The notes under the pieces were generated by a model. That model saw only the letters and a list, made by a program, of their open reading frames with translations. It searched no databases and was not told the origin of the DNA. This document shows, piece by piece, positions 53,971 to 61,946 of a DNA stretch of 61,946 nucleotides. Position 1 is the first letter of the stretch. Each line of letters starts with the position of its first letter. Made by a program: the position numbers and the translations under genes. Where the stretch lies: assembly GCA_004210915.1 (NCBI GenBank), contig SEGS01000009.1, positions 1-61,946 on the forward strand, written 5' to 3'. The DNA comes from Variovorax sp. (GTDB lineage Bacteria > Pseudomonadota > Gammaproteobacteria > Burkholderiales > Burkholderiaceae_C).

Positions 53971-56826
53971 ATGGCCACCCGCAAAACCCCGAGCCCGATC
54001 GCGAAGCGCAAGCAAGCCGAAGATCAGCCGTTGATCGACGACATCCGGCTGCTCGGCCGGATCCTCGGCGATGTGATTCGCGAACAGGAGGGCGAAGCGA
54101 CCTATGCGCTGGTCGAGCAGATTCGCACGCTGTCGGTGGCGTTCCGGCGCGATGCCGACCAGTCGGCCGATCGCGCGCTGAAGTCGCTGCTCAAAGCCCT
54201 GAGCGCGGCCGAGACGGTGCGCGTGATTCGTGCGTTCACCTACTTCAGCCATCTGGCCAACCTCGCGGAAGACCGCCACCAGATCCGCCGCCGCACCGAG
54301 GCCGATCGCGCGGGCGAGAGCGCCGATGGCAGCCTGCAGACCGCGCTCGCCCGCATCCGCAAGGCGGGCGTGGCGCCTGCCGCGGTGGTCGAGTCGCTCG
54401 CGCACAGCTATGTGTCGCCGGTGCTCACGGCCCACCCGACCGAAGTACAGCGCAAGAGCATCCTGGACGCCGAGCGCGCCATCGCCCTGCTGCTGACCAG
54501 CCGCGACGAGATCCGGCTGCGCCAGCACGCCTATGCCGGCAGCAAGGACGCGCTCACGCCGATCGAGTACGCGGACAACGAATTGCTCATGCGCACCCGC
54601 GTCACCCAGCTCTGGCAGACGCGCCTGCTGCGCTTCACCAAACTTACGGTGGCCGATGAAATCGAGAACGCGCTGAGCTATTACGAAGCCACCTTCCTGC
54701 GCGAAATTCCGCGCGTCTACGCCGACCTCGAAAAGGCGCTCGGCCAGGATGGCATCGCGCCCTTCCTGCGCATGGGCCAATGGATCGGCGGCGACCGCGA
54801 CGGCAACCCGAACGTGACGGCCCAGACGCTCGAATACGCGCTGCGGCGCCAGGCCGACTTGGTGCTGCGGCACTACCTGACCGAGGTGCACTTCCTGGGC
54901 GGCGAGTTGTCGCTGTCGGCCACGCTGGTCGATGTGTCGGTCGAGATGCAGGCACTGGCCGAGCGCTCGCCCGACGCCAACGAACACCGCTTCGACGAGC
55001 CCTACCGCCGCGCGCTCACCGGCGTGTACGCGCGCCTCGCGGCCACCCTGCGCGATCTCACCGGCGGCGAGGCCGCGCGCCATGCCGTTTCGCCGCAGAA
55101 CCCGTATCTGGCGGCCGAGGATTTTCTGGCCGACCTGCGGACCATCGCGGAATCGCTCGCCGACAAACATGGCAAGACGCTGGTAGCGCAGCGCCTCGGC
55201 CCGCTAATCCGCGCGGTCGAAGTGTTCGGCTTCCATCTGGCCACAGTCGATCTGCGCCAGAGCTCGGACAAGCACGAGGCCGTGATCGCCGAGCTGCTGG
55301 CCACCGCGCGCATCGAGCCCGCGTACGCCGCGCTCGCGGAAGAGGCCAAGCAGACACTGTTGCTCAAGCTGCTCGACGATGCACGTCCGTTGCGCGTGCC
55401 CGATGCCGATTATTCCGACCTCGCCAAGAGCGAGATCGCGATCTTCGCGGCCGCGCGCACGGCCCGCGCACGCTACGGCACCGCGGCGATCCGCCACTAC
55501 ATCATCAGCCATACGGAAACGGTGAGCGACCTGCTGGAGGCGCTGCTGCTGCAGAAAGAAGTGGGCCTGCTGCGCGGCGCGATGGACCGCGATGCCGTCA
55601 ACGATCTGATCGTCGTGCCGCTGTTCGAGACCATCGAAGACCTGCGCAACGCCGCGCCGATCGTGCGCGCCTTCTACGCGCTGCCCGGCATCCAGGCGCT
55701 GGTGCAGCGCTCGGGCGGCGAGCAGGACGTGATGCTCGGCTACAGCGACAGCAACAAGGACGGCGGCATCTTCACCAGCAACTGGGAGCTGTACCGCGCG
55801 GGGCTGGCGCTGGTCGCCCTGTTCGACGAGCTGAACACCGCTGCGGCTGGCGGCAAGAAGGGCGCGCCGCCCGCGATCCGGCTGCGCATGTTCCACGGCC
55901 GCGGCGGCACGGTCGGCCGTGGCGGTGGCCCGAGCTACCAGGCGATCCTTGCGCAGCCGCCCGGCACGGTGCGCGGCCAGATCCGCCTGACCGAGCAAGG
56001 CGAGGTCATCGGCTCCAAATATGCCAACCGCGAGATCGGCCGACGCAATCTCGAGACGCTGGTCGCGGCCACGCTCGAAGCCACGCTGCTGCCCGCAGCC
56101 AAGGCGGCGCCGGCGCCCTTCGTGGCGGCGGCCGACGCCATCTCGACGGCCAGCATGGCGGCCTACCGCAAGCTGGTCTACGAAACGCCCGGCTTCGGCG
56201 ACTACTTCTTCGGCTCGACGCCGATCCGCGAGATCGCCGAACTCAACATCGGCTCACGCCCGGCTTCGCGCAACCCGAGCCGCAGCATCGAAGACCTGCG
56301 CGCCGTGCCGTGGAGCTTCAGCTGGGGCCAGTGCCGGCTCACGCTCAACGGCTGGTACGGCTTCGGCAGCGCGATCAGCGCCTTCCTTGCCGCGGCCGAC
56401 AGTGCTGCGCAGCGCAAGGAGCGGCAGGCGCTGCTGCAACGCATGTACGCGCAGTGGCCGTTCTTTCGCACGCTGCTGTCGAACATGGACATGGTGCTGG
56501 CCAAGAGCGACCTCGCGCTCGCCACGCGCTATTCCGAACTGGTGACCGACCGCAAGCTGCGCCAAAAAGTCTTTTCGATGATCGAGGCCGAATGGCACCG
56601 CACCTCCGATGCTTTGACGCTCATCACCGGCGCGAAGCAGCGGCTCGAGGGCAACGCCGACATGCAGCGCTCGGTGCGCCACCGCTTCCCGTACATCGAT
56701 CCGCTGCACCACCTGCAGGTCGAACTGATGCGGCGCTACCGCGCGGGCGACGGCGGCGAGCGCCTGCAGCGCGGCATCCACATCTCGATCAACGGGGTGG
56801 CGGCGGGGTTGCGGAATACGGGGTGA
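53971..56826 (+). CDS. ppc: phosphoenolpyruvate carboxylase
   Basis: Anaplerotic carboxylation of PEP to oxaloacetate. 951 residues, longer than E. coli (883). Catalytic segments: [12 protein letters not shown] near 152, GGDRDGNP near 272, [10 protein letters not shown] near 590, [14 protein letters not shown] near 643 and [14 protein letters not shown] near 829. C terminus RNTG, the conserved end. The ATG at 53971 gives [19 protein letters not shown], an Ala/Lys/Pro-rich disordered lead-in. Convergent with the orphan gene region that follows. Confidence 0.97.
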   Translation: MATRKTPSPIAKRKQAEDQPLIDDIRLLGRILGDVIREQEGEATYALVEQIRTLSVAFRRDADQSADRALKSLLKALSAAETVRVIRAFTYFSHLANLAEDRHQIRRRTEADRAGESADGSLQTALARIRKAGVAPAAVVESLAHSYVSPVLTAHPTEVQRKSILDAERAIALLLTSRDEIRLRQHAYAGSKDALTPIEYADNELLMRTRVTQLWQTRLLRFTKLTVADEIENALSYYEATFLREIPRVYADLEKALGQDGIAPFLRMGQWIGGDRDGNPNVTAQTLEYALRRQADLVLRHYLTEVHFLGGELSLSATLVDVSVEMQALAERSPDANEHRFDEPYRRALTGVYARLAATLRDLTGGEAARHAVSPQNPYLAAEDFLADLRTIAESLADKHGKTLVAQRLGPLIRAVEVFGFHLATVDLRQSSDKHEAVIAELLATARIEPAYAALAEEAKQTLLLKLLDDARPLRVPDADYSDLAKSEIAIFAAARTARARYGTAAIRHYIISHTETVSDLLEALLLQKEVGLLRGAMDRDAVNDLIVVPLFETIEDLRNAAPIVRAFYALPGIQALVQRSGGEQDVMLGYSDSNKDGGIFTSNWELYRAGLALVALFDELNTAAAGGKKGAPPAIRLRMFHGRGGTVGRGGGPSYQAILAQPPGTVRGQIRLTEQGEVIGSKYANREIGRRNLETLVAATLEATLLPAAKAAPAPFVAAADAISTASMAAYRKLVYETPGFGDYFFGSTPIREIAELNIGSRPASRNPSRSIEDLRAVPWSFSWGQCRLTLNGWYGFGSAISAFLAAADSAAQRKERQALLQRMYAQWPFFRTLLSNMDMVLAKSDLALATRYSELVTDRKLRQKVFSMIEAEWHRTSDALTLITGAKQRLEGNADMQRSVRHRFPYIDPLHHLQVELMRRYRAGDGGERLQRGIHISINGVAAGLRNTG

Positions 56827-57135
56827 GGTGCGCGGCAGTGCTGTCCGGCGCTCGGATGGAATTCACTGCGGATGGGTTGTGACAGTGGGCGAGCCCAAGG
56901 GCGCCCAGGTGGCCCCTTCCGCGAATGTCCTCCGGCCTGCGGCCTCCCCCTTGATTTCGCTGCAGGGGCCACCCACCACCCTCGGGCCTGGATGTTGAAT
57001 ACGGAGCGCACTGTCGCCGTCATGTGCCTCGCTGTTCAATCTGTCAACGCCTGAAGCAAACTGGCCCGCACAAGCCACCCGTGCGATCAACGCCGTAATT
57101 TCACGAGTTCGGCTTGACTGAGTTATTGGGTGCCA
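56827..57135. other. noncoding region after ppc with a structured repeat
   Basis: 309 bases without a gene. They contain copy 1 of the structured repeat (see 56898-56983). The remaining 150 bp are AT-richer and show nothing recognisable; no U-rich terminator for ppc. Confidence 0.7.
56898..56983 (+). repeat. structured repeat, copy 1
   Basis: A 46-nt core (56918-56963, from TCCGCGAATG to TTTCGCTGC) is flanked by perfect 10-bp arms GGTGGCCCCT (56908-56917) and AGGGGCCACC (56964-56973). Inside the core GCGAA pairs with TTCGC, around a GGCC-TGC-GGCC mini-hairpin. The core matches copy 2 (minus strand, 57754-57799) at 44 of 46 positions. The arms differ between copies yet both pair, i.e. compensatory change. 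Confidence 0.85.
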
Positions 57136-57453
57136 TCAGCCCAACGGCTCATATACGACTACATATTCGCAGCCCAATTCGGATTGCAATTTGCGCTGCA
57201 TGGATGACGCAGCAGACTCAAAGCGCTTGAACTCATCACTATTCCACGGGCTTAGCCCTGAAGGATCGGACCAATCTAGCGCCTTGTCATGCCAAGCCGA
57301 CAACTCGGCGAGCGATGTCAAAGTTGCCTTCATCAGAGGCAATTTGCCTTCGATTGGGCCCACGTCAAATCGAGCAATAGCCGCTTCATTGCCGCACCAA
57401 ACGCTCCCGCCGCCCCACTCAAACAGCAATCGGACGCAGTAAATAGGACTCAC
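57136..57453 (-). CDS. orphan hypothetical protein between inverted repeats
   Basis: 105 residues from GTG 57453 (AGG about 8 bp upstream; another GTG at 57462 is possible). A hydrophobic start VRLLFEWGGGSVWCGN is followed by a charged helical half (LAELSAWHDKALDW and DEFKRFESAASSMQRKLQSELG) and a C-terminal strand EYVVVYEPL. Compact alpha/beta pattern, reminiscent of small orphan or immunity-like proteins, but I recognise no family. Less GC-rich than neighbours and bracketed by inverted copies of the structured repeat, so possibly acquired. Confidence 0.65.
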   Translation of the reverse strand: MSPIYCVRLLFEWGGGSVWCGNEAAIARFDVGPIEGKLPLMKATLTSLAELSAWHDKALDWSDPSGLSPWNSDEFKRFESAASSMQRKLQSELGCEYVVVYEPLG

Positions 57454-57844
57454 GTTTAGCACCTAATTTGATATGTGGAGAAGAAGCTGCTCGAGAGTCC
57501 CACTGCATGTTTTCATCAGGTCGGGTTCTTGATCAGCTTGCAGTCAGCTTGGGAGCCAGGCTCGCACTTGGCGGTGCGCACGTTCGCAGAGCATCGAGAT
57601 CGGCGAAAAGCGCCACCTTCAACGCGATCAAAACATGTCTTGCAACCACCGGTCGTGCAACTGCCCAACGACCCCCAGGCTGCGCTAACCCCATTCTTGC
57701 GCGCCTCGGTTGCCAAACGTCCAATCCGGGGCCGGGGTGGCGGGGTGCACTGCGCAGCGAAATCAAGGAGGAGGCCGCAGGCCGGGGGACATTCGCGGAG
57801 CAGTGCGACCCGCCGCCCCAGGCTAGCGCGCGCTGCTCAACCAA
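57454..57844. other. gene-free region with repeat copy 2 and a possible gene remnant
   Basis: About 390 bases between the orphan gene and the AI-2E permease. They hold repeat copy 2 (57734-57819). They also hold a 66-codon minus-strand reading frame (57516-57716, TTG start) with six Cys in a C-X4-C-X2-C-X13-C-X8-C-X7-C pattern. That frame has no supporting ribosome-binding site and may be a decayed gene end rather than a gene. Confidence 0.5.
57734..57819 (-). repeat. structured repeat, copy 2 (inverted)
   Basis: Same 46-nt core as copy 1 on the opposite strand, with 20-nt arms (57734-57753 and 57800-57819). On the minus strand these run GGGGCGGCGG... to GCAGTGCACCCC and pair with one mismatch and wobbles. 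The arm sequences are unlike copy 1 apart from a shared CACC/GG edge. Ends 26 bp before the AI-2E permease stop. Confidence 0.85.
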
Positions 57845-59086
57845 TCAGTCCCCCAACAGTTCCCCGATCGGCTGCAAATCCTCCACGCGATCACACACGG
57901 CCTTCACGATCATCATGATCGGGATGCCAAGCAAAAGACCCCAGATGCCCCAGAGCCAGCCCCAGAAGATGACGCCGACGAACACGGCCACGGGGTTCAT
58001 GCGGCTGGTGCGGCTGGTGAGCCAGGGCACGAGCAGGTTGCCGACCAACGTATGAATGAACAGGGACGCACCGCCCACGGCCAGCGCCATTTCGATGCTG
58101 TTGAACTGCAGGAACGCCACCAGGCCGGCCGCGCCCATCACGAGCAGTGAGCCGATGTAGGGAATGAGGTTAGTGACGGCGGCGACGATGCCCCACACCG
58201 CCGCGTTCTCCAAGCCGAGCGCCCAGAACGCGAGCCCCGTGAGCACACCGACCAGCACGCTGGTGCCGATCTGCACCAGCAGATAGCGCTCGATGTTCTG
58301 CGTGATGTCGTCCAGCACATGCACGGTGATCTTCTTCTTCTGCAGGCTGGAGCCGGTGATCTTGACCAGCTTGCGGCGGAAGGTGTCGCCCGAACCGAGC
58401 GCGAAGTAGGTCAGGAAGGCGACCAGGGTCAGCTGCCCCGCTGCGCCGATCAGCCCGACGGTGCCACTCCACAGGTAATCGCGCACGTTGAATGGCGGGC
58501 GTTCGATGATCACGCGCGTCACGCCGCGCCGCGTCGTCGCACGGGTCGCGCTGTCCTGCGCGGCCTGCTCGAGCTGCGCCGCGGCCTGCTGCACGGTATC
58601 GATGGCGCTGGTGTCCGCAGACGGGTTGCCGCGCAGCGACATGCGCAGCTTCTGCGCCGCCACCGGCAGCGAGTCGACCAGTTCGGCGGCGCTGCCGGAC
58701 AGCGAATAGCCGGTCCAACCAAGGCCGCCGCCAAGTCCGAGAAGGATCACGGCCGCACCAATCCAGCGCGGCACCTTCCAATGCGCGAGCCGGTCGACCA
58801 GCGGGGACAGCGCATAGGTCAGCAACAGGCTGAGCATCAGCGGGATGAACACGGCGGCGGCCCAGCGCAGCGCGAAGATGCTGGCCAGCACGGCGAGCAC
58901 CACCATCGATGCGCTGCGCACATCGACCGGCATGTGCAGCATCACGCGCTCGGACGCGGCCTTCGCAGCGGCTGCGGCTTCTGCCGGAACATCCGCGCTT
59001 CCGTCGGGTCGCGGCGGTGGTGCCGGCTCGGGCACCGAAGGCGCAAGGGAGATCAGGGGTTCGGGGGGTGCAGGCGTGTCGCTCAT
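57845..59086 (-). CDS. AI-2E/PerM-family transporter
   Basis: 413-residue polytopic membrane protein. A long disordered Pro/Ala N terminus (1-45) is followed by helices near 57-110, a soluble loop near 115-205, then helices through 385. Conserved family segments: VAFLTYFALGSGD near 227, IGTSVLVGVLTGLAFWALGL near 268, GIVAAVTNLIPYIGSLL near 294 and FWGWLWGIWGLLLGIPIMM near 372-390. Export of AI-2 is known for only some members; the substrate here is unknown. The start overlaps the algR stop by 4 bp. Confidence 0.9.
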   Translation of the reverse strand: MSDTPAPPEPLISLAPSVPEPAPPPRPDGSADVPAEAAAAAKAASERVMLHMPVDVRSASMVVLAVLASIFALRWAAAVFIPLMLSLLLTYALSPLVDRLAHWKVPRWIGAAVILLGLGGGLGWTGYSLSGSAAELVDSLPVAAQKLRMSLRGNPSADTSAIDTVQQAAAQLEQAAQDSATRATTRRGVTRVIIERPPFNVRDYLWSGTVGLIGAAGQLTLVAFLTYFALGSGDTFRRKLVKITGSSLQKKKITVHVLDDITQNIERYLLVQIGTSVLVGVLTGLAFWALGLENAAVWGIVAAVTNLIPYIGSLLVMGAAGLVAFLQFNSIEMALAVGGASLFIHTLVGNLLVPWLTSRTSRMNPVAVFVGVIFWGWLWGIWGLLLGIPIMMIVKAVCDRVEDLQPIGELLGD

Positions 59087-59829
59087 GGCATGTCTTTCAG
59101 TACGTCGCGCACGCCGGGCAGTTGCCGGCGCGACACGGCCACCGGCTCGGCGATGCCGGCCAGGCGCAGCGCCCAGCCTTCGGCATCTTCCCCGTCGTCG
59201 TGTTTTTCCAATGCGCGGATGGCGGCGCGAGCGACGAGCGCGTTGCGGTGCACGCGCACGAAGCGGCCCGGATAGCGCTCCTCGAAGTCGCTGAGCGACC
59301 CGTCGTAGATGTGGCTGTGCGTCGCGGTGCGCACCGTCAGGTACTTCAATTCGGATTTGAGGTACAGCACTTCGCCCAGCGGCACGCGCTCGACGCGTCC
59401 GCGCTCCTGGATCAGCAGCGCCTCGGGCGCCGAGTCGGTCAACAGCGCACGCCGTTCCTTCAGATGGCGCTCGACTTTCTGCAGCGCCTGCTGCAAGCGC
59501 TCGACACGCACCGGCTTGGTCAGGTAGTCGACGGCATCGAGTTCGAAAGCCGTCACCGCGTGCGCCGCGTGCGCGGTGACGAACACCACTGCGGGCGCAT
59601 CGATGCGGCCACGCAGCGCCTGCGCGAGTTCGATGCCGTCCATGCCTGGCATGTGGATGTCGAGCAGCACGAGATCGAGCGCGGTGCTCGCGATGCATTG
59701 CAGCGCTTCGCTGCCCTGCGCGGCTTCGGCCACAACCTCGGCCGCGGGCGCGCTGCAATCGCCCAACAGGGTGCGCAGACGCGAGCGCGCCAGGCTTTCG
59801 TCGTCCACGATCAGGGTTCGAAGCGTCAT
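59083..59829 (-). CDS. algR: LytTR-family response regulator (AlgR type)
   Basis: 248 residues. Receiver domain (1-120) with acidic pocket VDDE near 8-11, phosphoacceptor Asp in LVLLDIHMPGMDG near 55, Thr in VTAHA near 85 and Lys in YLTKPV near 105. LytTR DNA-binding domain (about 140-245: VLYLKSELKYLTVRT, FVRVHRNALVAR). Partner of the upstream sensor kinase (29 bp gap) and coupled to the AI-2E permease gene. Confidence 0.92.
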   Translation of the reverse strand: MTLRTLIVDDESLARSRLRTLLGDCSAPAAEVVAEAAQGSEALQCIASTALDLVLLDIHMPGMDGIELAQALRGRIDAPAVVFVTAHAAHAVTAFELDAVDYLTKPVRVERLQQALQKVERHLKERRALLTDSAPEALLIQERGRVERVPLGEVLYLKSELKYLTVRTATHSHIYDGSLSDFEERYPGRFVRVHRNALVARAAIRALEKHDDGEDAEGWALRLAGIAEPVAVSRRQLPGVRDVLKDMP

Positions 59830-59858
59830 GCGAAGGTCACGGAGGATGGGCGAAGAGC

Positions 59859-60998
59859 TCAGGTATCGGCCGGGATGGCGATGCGCACACGGTAGTTCTT
59901 CTGCTCGATGCCGGCGCTGAATTGCGCCTGCATGTCGTGCAGCAGCCGCAACCTGTCGCGCACATTGGCCAGCGCAATGCCGTGGCCGCGCGGCAGCGGT
60001 TCGTCCGCCCAGCGCAGCGGCGGCAGGCTGTTGACCACTTCGATCACGACCATGCCGCCACGGCGCTCGGTGCGGATGCGCAGTCGCGCTCCCTCCGGGC
60101 TGGGCTCGACGCCATGCTTGACGGCGTTCTCGACCAGCGGCTGCAACAGCAACGGCGGCACGCGCGCGCTGCCGGCTGTGACATCGAGATCCCATCGGAT
60201 GCGGAGCCGATCGCCGAAGCGCACCTGCTCGATCGCCAGATAGCGCTCGGCCAGCGCGATCTCGTCGGCCAGCGTGCTCGATTCGTCGGGGTCGGCCAGC
60301 GCTTGGCGGAACAGCTCGCTCAGGTCTTCCAGCATCGACTCGGCCTTGGCCGGCTCGGCACGCACCAGCGCGATGGCGCTGTTGAGCGTGTTGAACAGAA
60401 AGTGCGGCCGGATGCGCGACTGCAGTTCCTCGAGCCGCGCCGTGGTCGCGGCCGGCGTCCGCCCCCGCGCGCGCAACACCAGCGCCGCCATCATCAACAC
60501 CGCGAACAGGGCGCCCGCCATTGCGCTGGCGAGCCATGGTGCGTTCTCGAGCACTCCGGTCAAACGCAGCAGCCCGCAGCCGTACAGCGCACACACCGCG
60601 CCGAGCAGCGCGCCCACCGCGTACTGGCCCGGCTCCGGCAGCCGCCCCAGCCATTTCTTGAGGCCGCAGGCCGCCAGCAGCCACAGCAGCGTTGCGGGCA
60701 ACGCGCCCCCGGTAACGGAGGCCGCGAGCACCAGCCAGTCGGCTGCGGTCGGCGCCACGAAGAGCGTCGTGACCCCCACGACCAGCTCCACGAAGACCAC
60801 CGCGCGCAGCACCACACCGATCTGGCAGGCATCGAACATCGTTGGGCCCGCATGGCCGACGACGCGCATCTCGCGCCCCGCGCCGCGCACCTCGCGCGCC
60901 CTCACCGGTGCGGCGCCTGGCGGCACGGGCGCAGCGGTGGGGGTGGCCGATAAAATCTTCGGGTTGCGCATCAATGAAACAAAGGGTGTCAAACCCAT
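59859..60998 (-). CDS. algZ: LytS/AlgZ-type sensor histidine kinase
   Basis: 379 residues from ATG 60998, which has a perfect AGGAGG 6 bp upstream. The unusual Pro/Ala N terminus (1-53) is followed by four helices (about 62-170, starting DACQIGVVLRAVVFVELVV). The His_kinase domain carries phosphoacceptor His in IRPHFLFNTLNSAIAL near 197. The HATPase domain has LVENAVKHGV near 286 and GHGIALANVRDRL near 340. The reduced kinase without periplasmic sensor is typical of AlgZ. The start lies 22 bp from the divergent argH ATG. Confidence 0.9.
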   Translation of the reverse strand: MGLTPFVSLMRNPKILSATPTAAPVPPGAAPVRAREVRGAGREMRVVGHAGPTMFDACQIGVVLRAVVFVELVVGVTTLFVAPTAADWLVLAASVTGGALPATLLWLLAACGLKKWLGRLPEPGQYAVGALLGAVCALYGCGLLRLTGVLENAPWLASAMAGALFAVLMMAALVLRARGRTPAATTARLEELQSRIRPHFLFNTLNSAIALVRAEPAKAESMLEDLSELFRQALADPDESSTLADEIALAERYLAIEQVRFGDRLRIRWDLDVTAGSARVPPLLLQPLVENAVKHGVEPSPEGARLRIRTERRGGMVVIEVVNSLPPLRWADEPLPRGHGIALANVRDRLRLLHDMQAQFSAGIEQKNYRVRIAIPADT

Positions 60999-61020
60999 TA
61001 TTGCCTCCTGAACGGCCCTC

Positions 61021-61946
<926 letters not shown>

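Noticed and set aside
54780..56882. 700-codon alternative frame within ppc
   Set aside because: Out-of-frame shadow of a complete and intact PEP carboxylase gene.
56898..57819. Repeat pair as ends of a classical insertion sequence
   Set aside because: No transposase gene lies between them, the copies have different arms, and no target duplication could be recognised.

Overview
The window is a GC-rich, densely packed chromosomal segment of a betaproteobacterium. It fits order Burkholderiales, family Comamonadaceae, and looks Variovorax-like. I infer this from the gene order pyrG-kdsA-DUF1330-eno-ftsB, two orphan Bug/TctC-type binding proteins, the hemC-hemD-hemX-hemY cluster beside ppc, and an AlgZ/AlgR-type two-component system. 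No database search was possible. Both edges cut a gene: pyrG on the left (C-terminal part only) and argH on the right (N-terminal part only).

Layout. 1-4.4 kb: CTP synthase, Kdo-8-P synthase, a DUF1330 protein, enolase, FtsB and a P-loop protein, all forward. 4.4-16.2 kb: a secreted protein, Hsp33, a gamma-carbonic-anhydrase-like protein, a ferritin-like DUF455 protein, two Bug proteins around xerD, an AEC-family permease, queG, tsaE, a Tat-exported amidase (amiC), a glycine-zipper lipoprotein and a DedA protein. 16.2-22.2 kb: mutL, a lipoprotein hydrolase, a Bcr/CflA exporter, miaA and an ABC ATPase. 22.2-31.6 kb: the most accessory-looking stretch. It holds a GntR-PhyH-dehydrogenase cassette, a GAF protein, an 862-residue FtsX/MacB-type permease, an EndoVII-like HNH gene, a PLP enzyme and an AttH/CrtC-like exported protein. 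The ATPase, permease and AttH genes look like one export system separated by other genes. 31.6-37.4 kb: a complete branched-chain-amino-acid-type ABC importer with a lipoprotein binding protein and a terminal SMP-30 lactonase gene. 37.6-44.4 kb: a marR-controlled tripartite drug pump (outer-membrane factor, EmrA, EmrB) divergent from an MsbA-like ABC exporter. 44.5-49.5 kb: DUF1178, a Nudix hydrolase and a compact wza-wzb-wzc export/kinase/phosphatase set without glycosyltransferases. 49.8-56.8 kb: haem genes and PEP carboxylase. 56.8-61.9 kb: an orphan gene between two inverted structured repeats, then AI-2E permease, algR and algZ, divergent from argH.

Most notable signals. (1) At 56898-56983 and 57734-57819 lie two inverted copies of a 46-nt core (44 of 46 identical). 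Their flanking arms differ in sequence but each pair still base-pairs, and they bracket an AT-richer orphan gene. (2) A palindrome resembling a MarR box sits exactly in the 17-bp spacer of a near-consensus promoter for the drug-pump operon. (3) A 12-bp palindrome sits just before the gntR start of an oxygenase/dehydrogenase cassette. (4) Several genes have a -10-like hexamer only 6-9 bp before the start codon and no ribosome-binding site, which suggests leaderless mRNAs. No tRNA, rRNA, CRISPR array, transposase or prophage structural gene was seen.
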